A DNA stretch of 64,000 bases. It comes from Candidatus Electrothrix communis. Its GTDB lineage: Bacteria > Desulfobacterota > Desulfobulbia > Desulfobulbales > Desulfobulbaceae. The position numbers and the translations under genes are program-made. Shown in pieces: positions 46,378-55,357 of the stretch; position 1 is the first letter of the stretch, and every line of letters begins with the position of its first letter. The DNA is taken from assembly GCA_030644725.1 (NCBI GenBank), contig CP130629.1:4355501-4419500 (forward strand), read 5' to 3'. The notes beneath the pieces were generated by a model. The model made no database searches, was not told the origin of the DNA, and worked only from the letters and a program-made list of their open reading frames with translations.

Positions 46378-47772
46378 TTGCCAAACAACAGTATCGCTGA
46401 TTGGTGTTCAAAGCAAGAAGTATGCTCAAAACTGAAATTGGAAAACAACAATTTGGATTTTAGTCAAAATAATGGCTGGTGTTGCAAGACAAATACTTTA
46501 ACCCTTGTGCTTTTTTTAATTTATGTAATTAGTTGGTATTTACAGCTTACCAGCAGGTTGCAATTTCTCAAGGCCGTTAGATTTGAGTTTTTATTGGGAT
46601 CTGTTCTTTTATTGTTATCCTTGATGAAGGATAAAGTTCCCAATATATCATTTAAACCTTCTGGTTTGTTGTTTATAGTGATATTTTATTTCGTTGTCTG
46701 TTTGATTAGAGTTATCTTCTCGCCAAATATAGAACGATCTTGGTTTGTTTTTTCTACTTATGTCTTGAAGTATTCTTGCTTTGCAATTTTTATTTATAAA
46801 TTTGTGATTGGACCTTTTGAATTAAAAATGCTGCTGGCATCTATCTTCCTGGCATGGATGAAATTAGGTCTTGAAGGATTTGTAGGTACGATTACAGGTA
46901 GCATGATGTGGATGAATCAAGGCGTTATGAGATTACATGGTTCCAGCGGGTTTTATTCTCATCCTAATTCATTCTCTGGATTTGCAATTGGTACATTGCC
47001 CTTCATCTACTTTTTATTCAAGGCTGTCAAGTCTAAGATATTGCGAATATTATTATTGTTGCAGGCTGCTTTTTCGTTAAATATAATTTTACATACGGGG
47101 TCAAGAACCGGCTATGTTGCATTTTTTATACTATTGCTCTGTGCATTTTTCGTGACCCAAAAAAAAATAATATTTTCGATATTCCTTTGCTGTATATTTC
47201 TTGTCGCAATACCATATATTCCTCAACAATATATGGACAGAATGGAAACTATTAAAACTGGAAAGGATAAGTCCGGACAATCCACTGAAAAGAGAAAACA
47301 AATCTTAGCTGATGCAGTATATATTTTTTTGGATAATCCGTGTGGTGTAGGAGTTGGGAGTTTTCCAGAGGTTAGACAACGTTATTTCGAAAGGAGTCAG
47401 GATACTCACAATTTGTATCTTCAAATAGCCACGAATTTAGGCATTCAAGGTTTGTTGATTTTTGGTTTAATGATATTAAAAATAATTAGTATTTTGTCTC
47501 ATGTTATAAAGTCAGTTGATATTCAGATGAAAAAACTTTTAGAAAAAAAAATAATAACAGAAAATGAGCAATTATATCGTCAGGCAAATGACTTGGAAAT
47601 TATTAAGGCATGTGCTGAGGCTGTTAGAATGTTTATTTTTGCGCGTTTATTTTTGGGTTTGTTTGGGCACGATCTCTATGAAATTTATTGGTGGTTTGCC
47701 ATAGGTTTTACTGCTTCTCTTTACAGGATTTTACAGATAGCCGAGAAAAAGACTGATTTGGTATTAAATTGA
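46378..47772 (+). CDS. O-antigen ligase/polymerase (Wzy-like) membrane protein
   Basis: 464 residues from TTG 46378 with AGGA just upstream. About eleven to twelve helices surround a periplasmic loop. The O-antigen ligase signature is visible: GSSGFYSHPNSFSGFAIGTL, HTGSRTGYVAFFILLLC, and after the loop NPCGVGVGSFPEVRQRYF with THNLYLQIATNLGIQGLLIF. It should polymerise repeat units or ligate the polymer in the periplasm. The region is strongly AT-rich. The upstream gap may have lost a better start when the neighbouring element inserted. The stop overlaps the next TTG start. Confidence 0.85.
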   Translation: MPNNSIADWCSKQEVCSKLKLENNNLDFSQNNGWCCKTNTLTLVLFLIYVISWYLQLTSRLQFLKAVRFEFLLGSVLLLLSLMKDKVPNISFKPSGLLFIVIFYFVVCLIRVIFSPNIERSWFVFSTYVLKYSCFAIFIYKFVIGPFELKMLLASIFLAWMKLGLEGFVGTITGSMMWMNQGVMRLHGSSGFYSHPNSFSGFAIGTLPFIYFLFKAVKSKILRILLLLQAAFSLNIILHTGSRTGYVAFFILLLCAFFVTQKKIIFSIFLCCIFLVAIPYIPQQYMDRMETIKTGKDKSGQSTEKRKQILADAVYIFLDNPCGVGVGSFPEVRQRYFERSQDTHNLYLQIATNLGIQGLLIFGLMILKIISILSHVIKSVDIQMKKLLEKKIITENEQLYRQANDLEIIKACAEAVRMFIFARLFLGLFGHDLYEIYWWFAIGFTASLYRILQIAEKKTDLVLN

Positions 47773-48689
47773 ATATTTCTGTTGTTATCTTAACATATAA
47801 AAGAGAAAATATTGTAACTAAGCTCATTGAAGAGCTATCTGGTTTGACTTCAGTTTCAGAGATTTTGTTAGTGGATAATGCACCTGGTAACACTCTTTTG
47901 AAATTAGATCATTTAAATTCTAATCTGATTTACATTAAAGGAAACAATGATAAGGGTACTGCTTCTAGAAATTTAGGAATTATAAAAAGCAAGGGTGATA
48001 TTATTATTTGTATTGATGATGATATATTTGGATTAACCGATGAAGCTATAGAGCATTTGGCTTGTATGTTTCGAGATGATGATGATCTTGGTGCCATCTG
48101 CTTTAAGGTTCTTGATGTTAATGGAAAAATATCTAACTGGTGCCATCCATGTAAAAATGAAATATTTTTTGAAAAGGAGTTCCTTACATGCGAGATCAGT
48201 GAGGGGGCTGTGGCATTTAGAAAAAATATTTTGAATATAGTCGGCTTGTTTCCTGATGATTTTTTCATCAGTCATGAGGGGTATGACCTTGCCTTACGAA
48301 TCATAGGGAATAGAAAAACAATTAAGTATTCACCTGCAATTTCAGTGGTGCATTATCACTCTCAGCAGGGCAGGGCTGGGTGGAGGCGTTATTATTATGA
48401 TACAAGGAACCTTTTTTTAGTATGGACGAACAATATGTCATGTTTACAGGGGGTAAAATATGTTAGCGCAGGCTTGATCCCTTTGTTGTATTATAGTCTT
48501 AGAGACGGCTTCCTTCGTTATTATTTTTCGGGTGTGATAGACGGGATGTATTACTTTTTAAATCATCGCACTTCTGGTGTAAAGCTTTCCTGTTATACCA
48601 TTGAATATTTACGTATTTGTAGTTTGAAAAAGCCTGGTTTATTTTATAAGCTTAAAAAGAGAATGTTTCAAAAAGGTATATCATTGTAG
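47769..48689 (+). CDS. Family 2 glycosyltransferase
   Basis: 306 residues starting at TTG, overlapping the polymerase stop by 4 bp. The N-terminus NISVVILTYKRENIVTKLI, EILLVDNAPGN and NDKGTASRNLGI are GT2 blocks. The metal site is CIDDDIFGLTDEAI. Later EGYDLALRIIGNRKTIKYSP occupies the usual acceptor/base region. The C-terminus resembles rhamnosyltransferase-like GT2 proteins. It is probably an inverting sugar transferase in repeat-unit assembly. Confidence 0.85.
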   Translation: MNISVVILTYKRENIVTKLIEELSGLTSVSEILLVDNAPGNTLLKLDHLNSNLIYIKGNNDKGTASRNLGIIKSKGDIIICIDDDIFGLTDEAIEHLACMFRDDDDLGAICFKVLDVNGKISNWCHPCKNEIFFEKEFLTCEISEGAVAFRKNILNIVGLFPDDFFISHEGYDLALRIIGNRKTIKYSPAISVVHYHSQQGRAGWRRYYYDTRNLFLVWTNNMSCLQGVKYVSAGLIPLLYYSLRDGFLRYYFSGVIDGMYYFLNHRTSGVKLSCYTIEYLRICSLKKPGLFYKLKKRMFQKGISL

Positions 48690-48700
48690 GAGGAATACTA

Positions 48701-49708
48701 GTGGGTTCCCTTAAAGAAATTATGACAAATTTTGAAGGAGATAATGATCCAAACTGGTCTCCGTTTGTAGATTTTATCCCTCCACCTGAACATTTTAACC
48801 TTTTAAAGGAAATACCTAGAGTAGGCAATTATATTTTTGCATTATTTTATGCACTTCGACTGTATCGAGTGCGAGGGAAATATAAAGTAATATTGTTGGC
48901 ATGTGATACTGCAGGTATGATTTTTGGTTTTCTTCAATTTTTTTTGTTTTTTAACAAGAAACCTGTTTTTTATTTCTCAAATTTATGGGAAGTTCATCCA
49001 AATAAGTTATTTTATTATTTTAAATATTTACAGATTTGGATTATAAATAGAGTTTCTATAGGGTTTTCTGTTAATAGCACTTGTGATGCATTATCTTATT
49101 CAAGTATTTTCCCTATTAATATTAACAAATTTGTTTGCCTACCATATTTTCCTACTTTGTGGAAATACTCTTATACAATTTCAGATGACAATTTTGTTTT
49201 CTCTGGAGGTAATGGCCAACGTGAATACCATCAGTTGATTGAAGCAGCAAAAGAATTACCCTATAATTTTTTTATTGCGTGCTCAGATGATAACCTTTTT
49301 AAAGGGTTGGATATCCCAGCAAATGTCAAAGTTCAGAGCGTTTCGCATCAACGTTTTAGAGAGATGATGGCTAGTGCAACAATACATGTCGTTGCACTCG
49401 CAGGAGGTTTTTTACGTTCTGGAGGACATCAAACCTATTTAAATGCCATGGCAATGGAGAAACCCACAATTGTAACTGACTGCAGAGGAGCAATAGATTA
49501 TATAGAGGATGGAGTTGATGGGATTTTAATTGAACCTGGAGATATAAAAAGTTTGAGAAACACTATAGATAAATTAATGAAGGATAGAAAATTAAGAAAA
49601 TTTATAGGTGCTAATGCGAAGAGAAAATCAGAACAATTTAATGGAAGCGTATATTTAAAGAATTTACGACTTATTGCTATGAAAAAATATGAAAAATCTA
49701 AAAATTGA
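48701..49708 (+). CDS. Family 4-like glycosyltransferase
   Basis: 335 residues from GTG 48701, 7 bp after a strong AGGAGG site. The GT-B donor domain is visible: DDNFVFSGGNGQREYHQLIEA, VQSVSHQRFREMMASATIHV, GGHQTYLNAMAMEKPTIVTD and GAIDYIEDGVDGILIEPGD. The N-terminal domain is less conserved. It is the last intact glycosyltransferase before the IS1595-type copy. Base composition is very AT-rich, like the two genes before it, which suggests acquisition of this block. Confidence 0.82.
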   Translation: MGSLKEIMTNFEGDNDPNWSPFVDFIPPPEHFNLLKEIPRVGNYIFALFYALRLYRVRGKYKVILLACDTAGMIFGFLQFFLFFNKKPVFYFSNLWEVHPNKLFYYFKYLQIWIINRVSIGFSVNSTCDALSYSSIFPININKFVCLPYFPTLWKYSYTISDDNFVFSGGNGQREYHQLIEAAKELPYNFFIACSDDNLFKGLDIPANVKVQSVSHQRFREMMASATIHVVALAGGFLRSGGHQTYLNAMAMEKPTIVTDCRGAIDYIEDGVDGILIEPGDIKSLRNTIDKLMKDRKLRKFIGANAKRKSEQFNGSVYLKNLRLIAMKKYEKSKN

Positions 49709-49725
49709 TGGCTAGGTAAAAAGTC
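49706..49725. repeat. Half of the palindromic repeat end
   Basis: TGATGGCTAGGTAAAAAGTC matches the terminal 20 bp of the 101-bp elements at 25313 and 35565. The internal sequence that follows is different and no second end is seen within 150 bp. It overlaps the final codon of the preceding GT gene. Confidence 0.5.
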
Positions 49726-49804
49726 AGCCAGCAAATTGGGCCTTAAGTTTTAAAAAGATGGTGCTGTGACTTTGGATACTTTGATTTTGTCCAAAAAATC
49801 GTAA

Positions 49805-50837
49805 GGCTCATGTTGGGTTTTGGGGTCTTGATATGGTAAAGGAAGAAGATAACATTTCTCATCCATAATAAGAGGCCGCCAGATGCAGGTAAATATAAAA
49901 AATTTGATCGATCATACCCAATGTTATGAGACTGTTCGCGGATTACGTTGGCCCGATGGAGTAAAATGTCCTTTTTGCTGTTCTGAGCGAGTCATCAAAA
50001 GGGGATTTGACGACAAAGAGCCTGCAAAACAACGCTATGAATGTAAAAATTGTCCGAAACGCTTTGATGACTTGACCGGTACAATTTTTTCCGGGCATCA
50101 CCAATCCATCAAGGTTTGGATATTGTGTCTCTATTTCATGGGCCTGAACTTGTCGAACGGCCAGATAGCCAAAGAGCTGGATTTGAACCGTAGTGACGTT
50201 CAACAAATGGTTACCCAACTTCGTGAGGGTGTGATAAAAAAAAACCGGACGTAATTCTTCAGGGCACCGTCGAATTTGATGAAGTCTATGTTGTCGCCGG
50301 CCACAAAGGCAACCCGGAAGCAGTGACTGAAAAAGACAGAGAAGGGCGCAGAAACAGGTTGAAGGGAGCACGCGGACGCGGAACCTTGGAAAAGGAAAAG
50401 CCGCCGATCTTCGGAATGATTCAACGAAATGGGGACGTTATAATCCAGATGCTTCCCAATGTTCGTCAAAAAACCATTGAGCCTCTGATAAAACACTCTG
50501 TTCTGCCGGGAACCTTGGTCTATACCGATGAATATGTAATCTATCATCGACTGAACGACTGGGGATACAAGCACGAGAGCGTGAACCATGGAAAAGGCGA
50601 ATATGCAAGAGATGATGACGGAGACGGATTCCATGAAGTTCATGTGAATACAATGGAAGGATTCTGGTCTCTGTTGCGAAGCTGGCTTCGACCGCATCGG
50701 GGTATCTCACAAGAAAAGCTTCCGTTATATCTTGGCTTTTTCGAATTTATTCATAATGCCCGCAAGCGTGGCAAAGCTTTGCTTCATTCCTTGCTTCACT
50801 TGCTTGTCAAATAAGACCCTAAAACCCAACATGAGCC
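49805..50837 (+). mobile_element. IS1595-type insertion sequence, copy 1 (1033 bp)
   Basis: The ends are inverted repeats: GGCTCATGTTGGGTTTTGGG at the left and the same sequence with one change (TTTTAGGG) read inward from the right. The second copy at 57967-58997 has identical ends in opposite orientation. This copy is 2 bp longer because of an extra AT before the A9 run near 50236. Its right flank is ATTCGTGT, while the left flank (AATCGTAA) does not match it. Confidence 0.9.
49883..50814 (+). pseudogene. IS1595-type transposase, frameshifted copy
   Basis: The first frame (49883-50254) has the zinc-ribbon domain CPFCCSERVIKRG and YECKNCPKRFDDLTGTIF, then runs into a stop after QLREGVIKKNRT. 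The second part (50278-50814 in another frame) holds the ISXO2-like DDE domain (EFDEVYVVAGHKGNP, TDEYVIYHRLNDWGY, HVNTMEGFWSLLRSWLR). Compared with the intact copy, GTG-A9 has become GTG-AT-A9, a 2-bp insertion that breaks the frame. Transcript slippage on the A9 run could restore some product. Confidence 0.85.
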
Positions 50838-51206
50838 ATTCGTGTTTTTCGTGTTTTTCGGCACGATGAGGAATGTGAAATAAAATCAATACAATGACAG
50901 AACGACGAACAAGATGAAATCAGTGAGACAATAAGTTAACTTTGTCTTTTACAAGCAATTTGAGTTTATTTGTCGTATCGCTTATATTATAAAATAAATT
51001 CTAGGTAGTCCTGCATTGAGATGCAGGATGACTTTTTCAAGACTGTCTGTCAAGGCCCTAAAAATCGTACGAACTGATCAGCCCCGAATCGGGAATCATC
51101 ACCTCGTTGTAGGCAGGTAATTTCAAAAAGTTTTATTTTTGGTGAGGTATTCCTGTGCAATAAAATTTACCGAACCATTGATCACGGATTAAGGAGAAAA
51201 TGGGAT
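50838..51206. other. Noncoding region between IS1595 copy 1 and the PilZ gene
   Basis: About 370 bp without a coding frame. It begins with ATTCGTGTTTTTCGTG, a short repetitive run matching the far flank of the second IS copy. An AT-rich part at about 50970-51010 could hold the promoter of the PilZ-CpsD-Wzz-barrel set. No riboswitch-like structure was recognised. Confidence 0.4.
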
Positions 51207-51842
51207 ATGTCTAATAACCGAGATATGCCTGACGAAACCAGCAACAACGGGCTATTTATAGAATTTGGCATGCGGTTGATTGTCAAGTCATCCTGTACAA
51301 ACGAAACTGTCCCTTGTGAACTTATCGGCATGCGGTGCAGCAAGTACTTGATTCTACGAATAATGCAAGAGGATTATCCTGTGGAATTCCATAGGAATGG
51401 GGCATTGCTTACTGTAAGATATGTCTGTGCCGGATGTGTTTTCGACTTTTCCAGTCGAGTTATTAAACTTGTTCATTCACCTGATAAACTTTTTTTTATA
51501 GAGCCTCAGGATGCTGCGGAAAACTGTAACACGCGATCCAGTGAACGAATCGATTGCTTTGTCCCTGTTCAACTGTCATCAGGTGAAACTGTCTTTAATG
51601 CAACTATTGCCAATATTTCAACTCAAGGATGCCTTTGCGTTGTTGATAATTTTTTTGATATTAGCCTAGAGAAGCAAGCTCTAATCAACATTCGATTTTC
51701 CAGCGGAATATCTATTGATGGAGAAGTACGTTTCACCAAAAGACAATTTTTGCATAATCTTAATATTGGTATCAGTTTTAGAAATATGGATAACAATAAA
51801 CAAAAAAATCTAACAGAATTGATACCCGCATTGGCATTCTGA
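51207..51842 (+). CDS. PilZ-domain c-di-GMP-binding protein, YcgR-like
   Basis: 211 residues with AAGGAG upstream. The N-terminal half (about 15-105) is a beta-rich YcgR-N-like domain (GMRLIVKSSCTNETVPCELI). The C-terminal PilZ domain starts at RSSERIDCFVPVQL, giving the RxxxR motif, with NISTQGCL at the (D/N)xSxxG position. It should bind cyclic di-GMP and pass the signal to exopolysaccharide export or to motility. It precedes CpsD-like and Wzz genes, so control of chain export is the likely role. Confidence 0.85.
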   Translation: MSNNRDMPDETSNNGLFIEFGMRLIVKSSCTNETVPCELIGMRCSKYLILRIMQEDYPVEFHRNGALLTVRYVCAGCVFDFSSRVIKLVHSPDKLFFIEPQDAAENCNTRSSERIDCFVPVQLSSGETVFNATIANISTQGCLCVVDNFFDISLEKQALINIRFSSGISIDGEVRFTKRQFLHNLNIGISFRNMDNNKQKNLTELIPALAF

Positions 51843-51923
51843 TTTCAGGACGTTCTGAGAAGGATAATACTAAAGCACTTTCGAACGACTACTTAGTATG
51901 AAGAGCCAGCGTCAAGTTAACGA

Positions 51924-52646
51924 ATGAAAACACCTAACAATATTTCGCCACAGCTCAACGCTGCCTTGCCGCAGGCTTCAAAAAAAACAAACTTCATCAA
52001 TCCGATTATTGAAAAAGCCTATCATCGTGCTGAACTGTCCAGGATACGGGAAAGGGTCGCTGCAGACTTAGGGGCAAGTAAAGGAAAACGTATACTTATC
52101 GCCAGTCCGAGTGGTGACACGGGAGCCAGTCTGCTTGTCGCTGCTCTTGGTTACTATACAGCCTATGCATGTCGACAAAGAGTACTTCTTATAGACTGCA
52201 ATATGTGTCACCCCGATTTACACACCTTCTTTGATTTACCTCAATCATATGGTATTACTGACCTTATTCAAAAAGATCTGTCTGGGCAAGATATAGTTAA
52301 GGATACCGAAATAGAACGTTTACATATCATAACAACCGGCAGCGTTGATGATAACATCTCATTAGAACTTCGACATTATCATATTCAGAATTTATTCAAA
52401 GACATACAAAGTCAATTTGACCTGATCATTTGTGATACTTCGCCTGTCCTACAAAATAATCTCAATATCGCCACGTTGAGTTCAGTGACAGATTACTGTG
52501 TTCTCGTTATCAAAAAACTCGTTACTACAAAAGGGCAATTAAAAAAATCGAAAAATATCTTAGAATCCGGTAATGGAAAAATTGACGCTATAATTATCAA
52601 CGAACACGATACTGACAACTCCCCATTAAATAACTTGCTCACATAA
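51924..52646 (+). CDS. CpsD/BY-kinase-like P-loop protein lacking the Walker A lysine
   Basis: 240 residues of the CpsD/CapB ATPase fold. KRILIASPSGDTGASLLVAA aligns with the Walker A region, but the usual GKS/T is GAS (Ala68). Walker A' is VLLIDCNMCHPDLHTFFDL, and DLIICDTSPVLQNN is the Walker B-like strand. PQSYGITDLI and ITTGS fit the family. No C-terminal Tyr cluster is present. With the key Lys missing, ATP hydrolysis is doubtful, so it may act as a regulatory partner of the Wzz protein encoded 23 bp downstream. Confidence 0.82.
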   Translation: MKTPNNISPQLNAALPQASKKTNFINPIIEKAYHRAELSRIRERVAADLGASKGKRILIASPSGDTGASLLVAALGYYTAYACRQRVLLIDCNMCHPDLHTFFDLPQSYGITDLIQKDLSGQDIVKDTEIERLHIITTGSVDDNISLELRHYHIQNLFKDIQSQFDLIICDTSPVLQNNLNIATLSSVTDYCVLVIKKLVTTKGQLKKSKNILESGNGKIDAIIINEHDTDNSPLNNLLT

Positions 52647-52669
52647 GGAGCGAAAATTAACTATTGCCC

Positions 52670-53776
52670 ATGAGCTTGGATATTCCGCAGAATAAAGATA
52701 CTGGTCTTGATCCTCAATATTTGCTTGTCAAATATCTGGTTCCTGTCCTGGAACATAAATGGTTTGTACTCTTTTGCATCATCGTTTTCCTGACAATTGC
52801 TGTTAGTTTGAGTTTATTGGTAAAGCCAGAGTACAGCAGTACTGCAACAATCCAACTAAAAAAATTGGAAACAGAAGAAAATCCCGATATAGGCCGAATA
52901 GATATAGGTCAAGTCGTTGATGATACGCCGATTTTCTCGACAGCAATTGAAACTATGCGTAGTTCAACTTTTCGAACAAAAATAATCAAAACTTTTGATA
53001 ATCGTCTAAAAACAGAATTAGAAGTACCATTAAATTCTCTTGGGCAAATTAAAAATAAGCTCTATCCTTTGATAAGGAAAATTTTAAGGCTAGAGAAAAA
53101 ATTCTCAACTAATGAAAAATTAGAGCTTGAAAATAAAATAAAGCAAATACAACTTTCCAGGCTCTCGGGTCGTATTCATATCAAAAGTGATCCTGGAAAG
53201 GGTACAATCAGGATCACCGCAAGGGCATTTGACCCGACAATTGCTTCTTTACTTGTCGATGGTTATATTGAGCTGTGGAAAGAAGAAAATATTAATTATA
53301 TTAAAAGGATAATCCAGGAACGTCTTGACATCGCTCGTTCACAGCTAAAAAAGGATCAAGGCTATCTGGATGAGGCTGTGCAGAAAGACCTCGCCTACAG
53401 GCAGAAGATAGATATTCCAATAGACCGGATGGTTGTACCTGATCCTAATATGCAAATAAAATTAAACATGTTACATCTCGCAATTACAAGAGCAACGGAA
53501 AACAGTGACAATGTTAATCTTGTTGTGCAAAGGCTGATAAGACTCTCGAAATCTGTCCGTGATAATGTTATAATTATAGATCCATCTCAAGTACCATTTG
53601 CTCCGTCAGCAGATAGCAGGTTAGTAATAATTTTTTTCGGCCTAATTCTGGGGATTGCGTTAGGTATAGCCCCTATATTAGCCTTGGAATATTACCACAG
53701 CTATATTCGTCATGAAAAAGATATCCTGCTTGCCGTTGATATTCCTATCATCGGCAAGCTACCAAATATAACATGA
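52670..53776 (+). CDS. Wzz-type chain-length determinant
   Basis: 368 residues from ATG 52670 (a TTG two codons earlier is possible). Two membrane helices (WFVLFCIIVFLTIAVSLSLLV and LVIIFFGLILGIALGIAPIL) flank a long periplasmic helical domain, as in Wzz/PCP proteins. VKPEYSSTATIQL after helix 1 and PSQVPFAPSADSR before helix 2 are family hallmarks, including the Pro-rich segment. It sets polymer length and links the polymerase to the export channel. It has no fused kinase, so the upstream CpsD-like protein is its natural partner. Confidence 0.9.
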   Translation: MSLDIPQNKDTGLDPQYLLVKYLVPVLEHKWFVLFCIIVFLTIAVSLSLLVKPEYSSTATIQLKKLETEENPDIGRIDIGQVVDDTPIFSTAIETMRSSTFRTKIIKTFDNRLKTELEVPLNSLGQIKNKLYPLIRKILRLEKKFSTNEKLELENKIKQIQLSRLSGRIHIKSDPGKGTIRITARAFDPTIASLLVDGYIELWKEENINYIKRIIQERLDIARSQLKKDQGYLDEAVQKDLAYRQKIDIPIDRMVVPDPNMQIKLNMLHLAITRATENSDNVNLVVQRLIRLSKSVRDNVIIIDPSQVPFAPSADSRLVIIFFGLILGIALGIAPILALEYYHSYIRHEKDILLAVDIPIIGKLPNIT

Positions 53777-53866
53777 AATGTTTCCCGGCTCTTTGATTAA
53801 CCTTTGTATCTTATTGAGAATAAGATCATGTAGAGTGTCATAAATTCAATCGAGCTTACGAGCACT

Positions 53867-55288
53867 ATGTTGAAAAGGGTTCTATATTTGATTGTAATTT
53901 TGTTTATTTCACTCTGTTCAGTGCAAAGATCACATGCACGTCGCAATACCATCACCAGTGGTTTAGTGGTTGCCTATGACTATGATAAAACAAATAATGA
54001 AAGGAATAATCATGAAGACGTTACGCCTGATGATGAAGAATATCTTGAACACTTCAGCATCGCTCCTCTTTTCATTCTCGAAACAACGAGTCAATTAGAT
54101 AATCTGACTATCAACTTTAATCCAAGTTTTGTTTATGATCAGGTTCGCGACCAGCATGATATAGATAATAATGTTGAGATATCAGCCTATCGTTTTTTTA
54201 GCCGAAAAATTCGTATTGATCTCAGCGATACCTTCATCTATTCAGACGACCCAGAACTTATTGAGGATGAGAACCGCTCAAATTACAATCAAAATCGCAG
54301 GCGATATAAGGTAAATGATTTTAACTGTAATGCGACTTATAATTATGGAGTTGAGAGTTTCGTCGCTACAGGGTATCGTTATGAAATTTTAAGAAATGAA
54401 GAAACCGGCCCGGGCGGCTATGAAGATTATGATAGGCACAATCCTACTCTCTCGTTACAACATCGATTTAATCCATTATTGAATGTTAATGTAATGTGGG
54501 GATATACGCGAGGGATTTTTTATCCCCCAGCCCCTGCTGTTATTGAAGAGAGCTATAATAACGATACTATCTCTAACGATTTATCCGAATATAGCTTCAC
54601 GCCAAGGATTAACTATATATTATCTCGAAGAAATACTTTATGGTTCAGTCACGACTATACGTTAATCAGTTACGATGCCCTTCTGCGTCCAGATAGCTAT
54701 CTTTATGAATTTACGCTTGGATCAGAGTATCATCATACCAGACGGCTGTCCTTTGAAGTTGACGGAGGTCCCTCCTATGAACAAACAGATGGCCTTGAAC
54801 TTCAATGGGGTTATAACGCCCATTTAGGTTTCAACTACGATATTGATCGAAATTCGATACTGACTGCTAGCATAACAAAAGGCTACGATGAGCAAAATTT
54901 TTCCTCGGCCAATACCGCCTTGGGCAGGAGTCAGGGGTTCAATGCATTTTGGGAATTGGAGATGAGCCTTGTTCGTGAGCTTGATACCGGCCTTACAGGC
55001 ACAGCTTTTTTTTCGTATAGGCGGGATGAACATCAGGAATATCCGCTTGACAGTATCGCCAATACACCCGATACCTACGTTGACAGAGAAACTCTTCGTG
55101 AGGAGAGTATTTTAAACCGAACAATATATGAGGGTGGTTGTTCTCTTGGTTATAACTTTTTACGTTGGTACTCAGCAGATCTCCGATATACATACTCAAA
55201 ACAGGAGTCTGAATTGATTGAAGAGCGTTATGATGAACATCGTATTTACCTGACATTTTCAATCCAGAAAGAAGTATTACGCTGGTGA
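53867..55288 (+). CDS. Exopolysaccharide-locus outer-membrane beta-barrel protein
   Basis: 473 residues. Signal peptide VLYLIVILFISLCSVQRSHA, then a regular series of amphipathic beta-strands (LEHFSIAPLFILETTSQLDN, VESFVATGYRYEI, LNVNVMWGYTRGIFYP, YSADLRYTYSKQESEL) ending in HRIYLTFSIQKEVLRW. This resembles the large barrels found beside exosortase or Wzx/Wzy exopolysaccharide genes. It may help polymer cross the outer membrane. It is the last gene of the PilZ-CpsD-Wzz set. Confidence 0.78.
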   Translation: MLKRVLYLIVILFISLCSVQRSHARRNTITSGLVVAYDYDKTNNERNNHEDVTPDDEEYLEHFSIAPLFILETTSQLDNLTINFNPSFVYDQVRDQHDIDNNVEISAYRFFSRKIRIDLSDTFIYSDDPELIEDENRSNYNQNRRRYKVNDFNCNATYNYGVESFVATGYRYEILRNEETGPGGYEDYDRHNPTLSLQHRFNPLLNVNVMWGYTRGIFYPPAPAVIEESYNNDTISNDLSEYSFTPRINYILSRRNTLWFSHDYTLISYDALLRPDSYLYEFTLGSEYHHTRRLSFEVDGGPSYEQTDGLELQWGYNAHLGFNYDIDRNSILTASITKGYDEQNFSSANTALGRSQGFNAFWELEMSLVRELDTGLTGTAFFSYRRDEHQEYPLDSIANTPDTYVDRETLREESILNRTIYEGGCSLGYNFLRWYSADLRYTYSKQESELIEERYDEHRIYLTFSIQKEVLRW

Positions 55289-55357
55289 TCCCCTTATTCT
55301 AGAGTAGAGAGCCCAGTAAACGTGATATGGAAATCCCTGCGAATCTTCCTGATGCCG

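Noticed and set aside
50200-50300. Programmed frameshift in the IS1595-type transposase copy 1 at the A9 run
   Set aside because: The second copy has the same A9 run in an uninterrupted frame, so the break comes from the extra AT rather than a conserved slippage signal.
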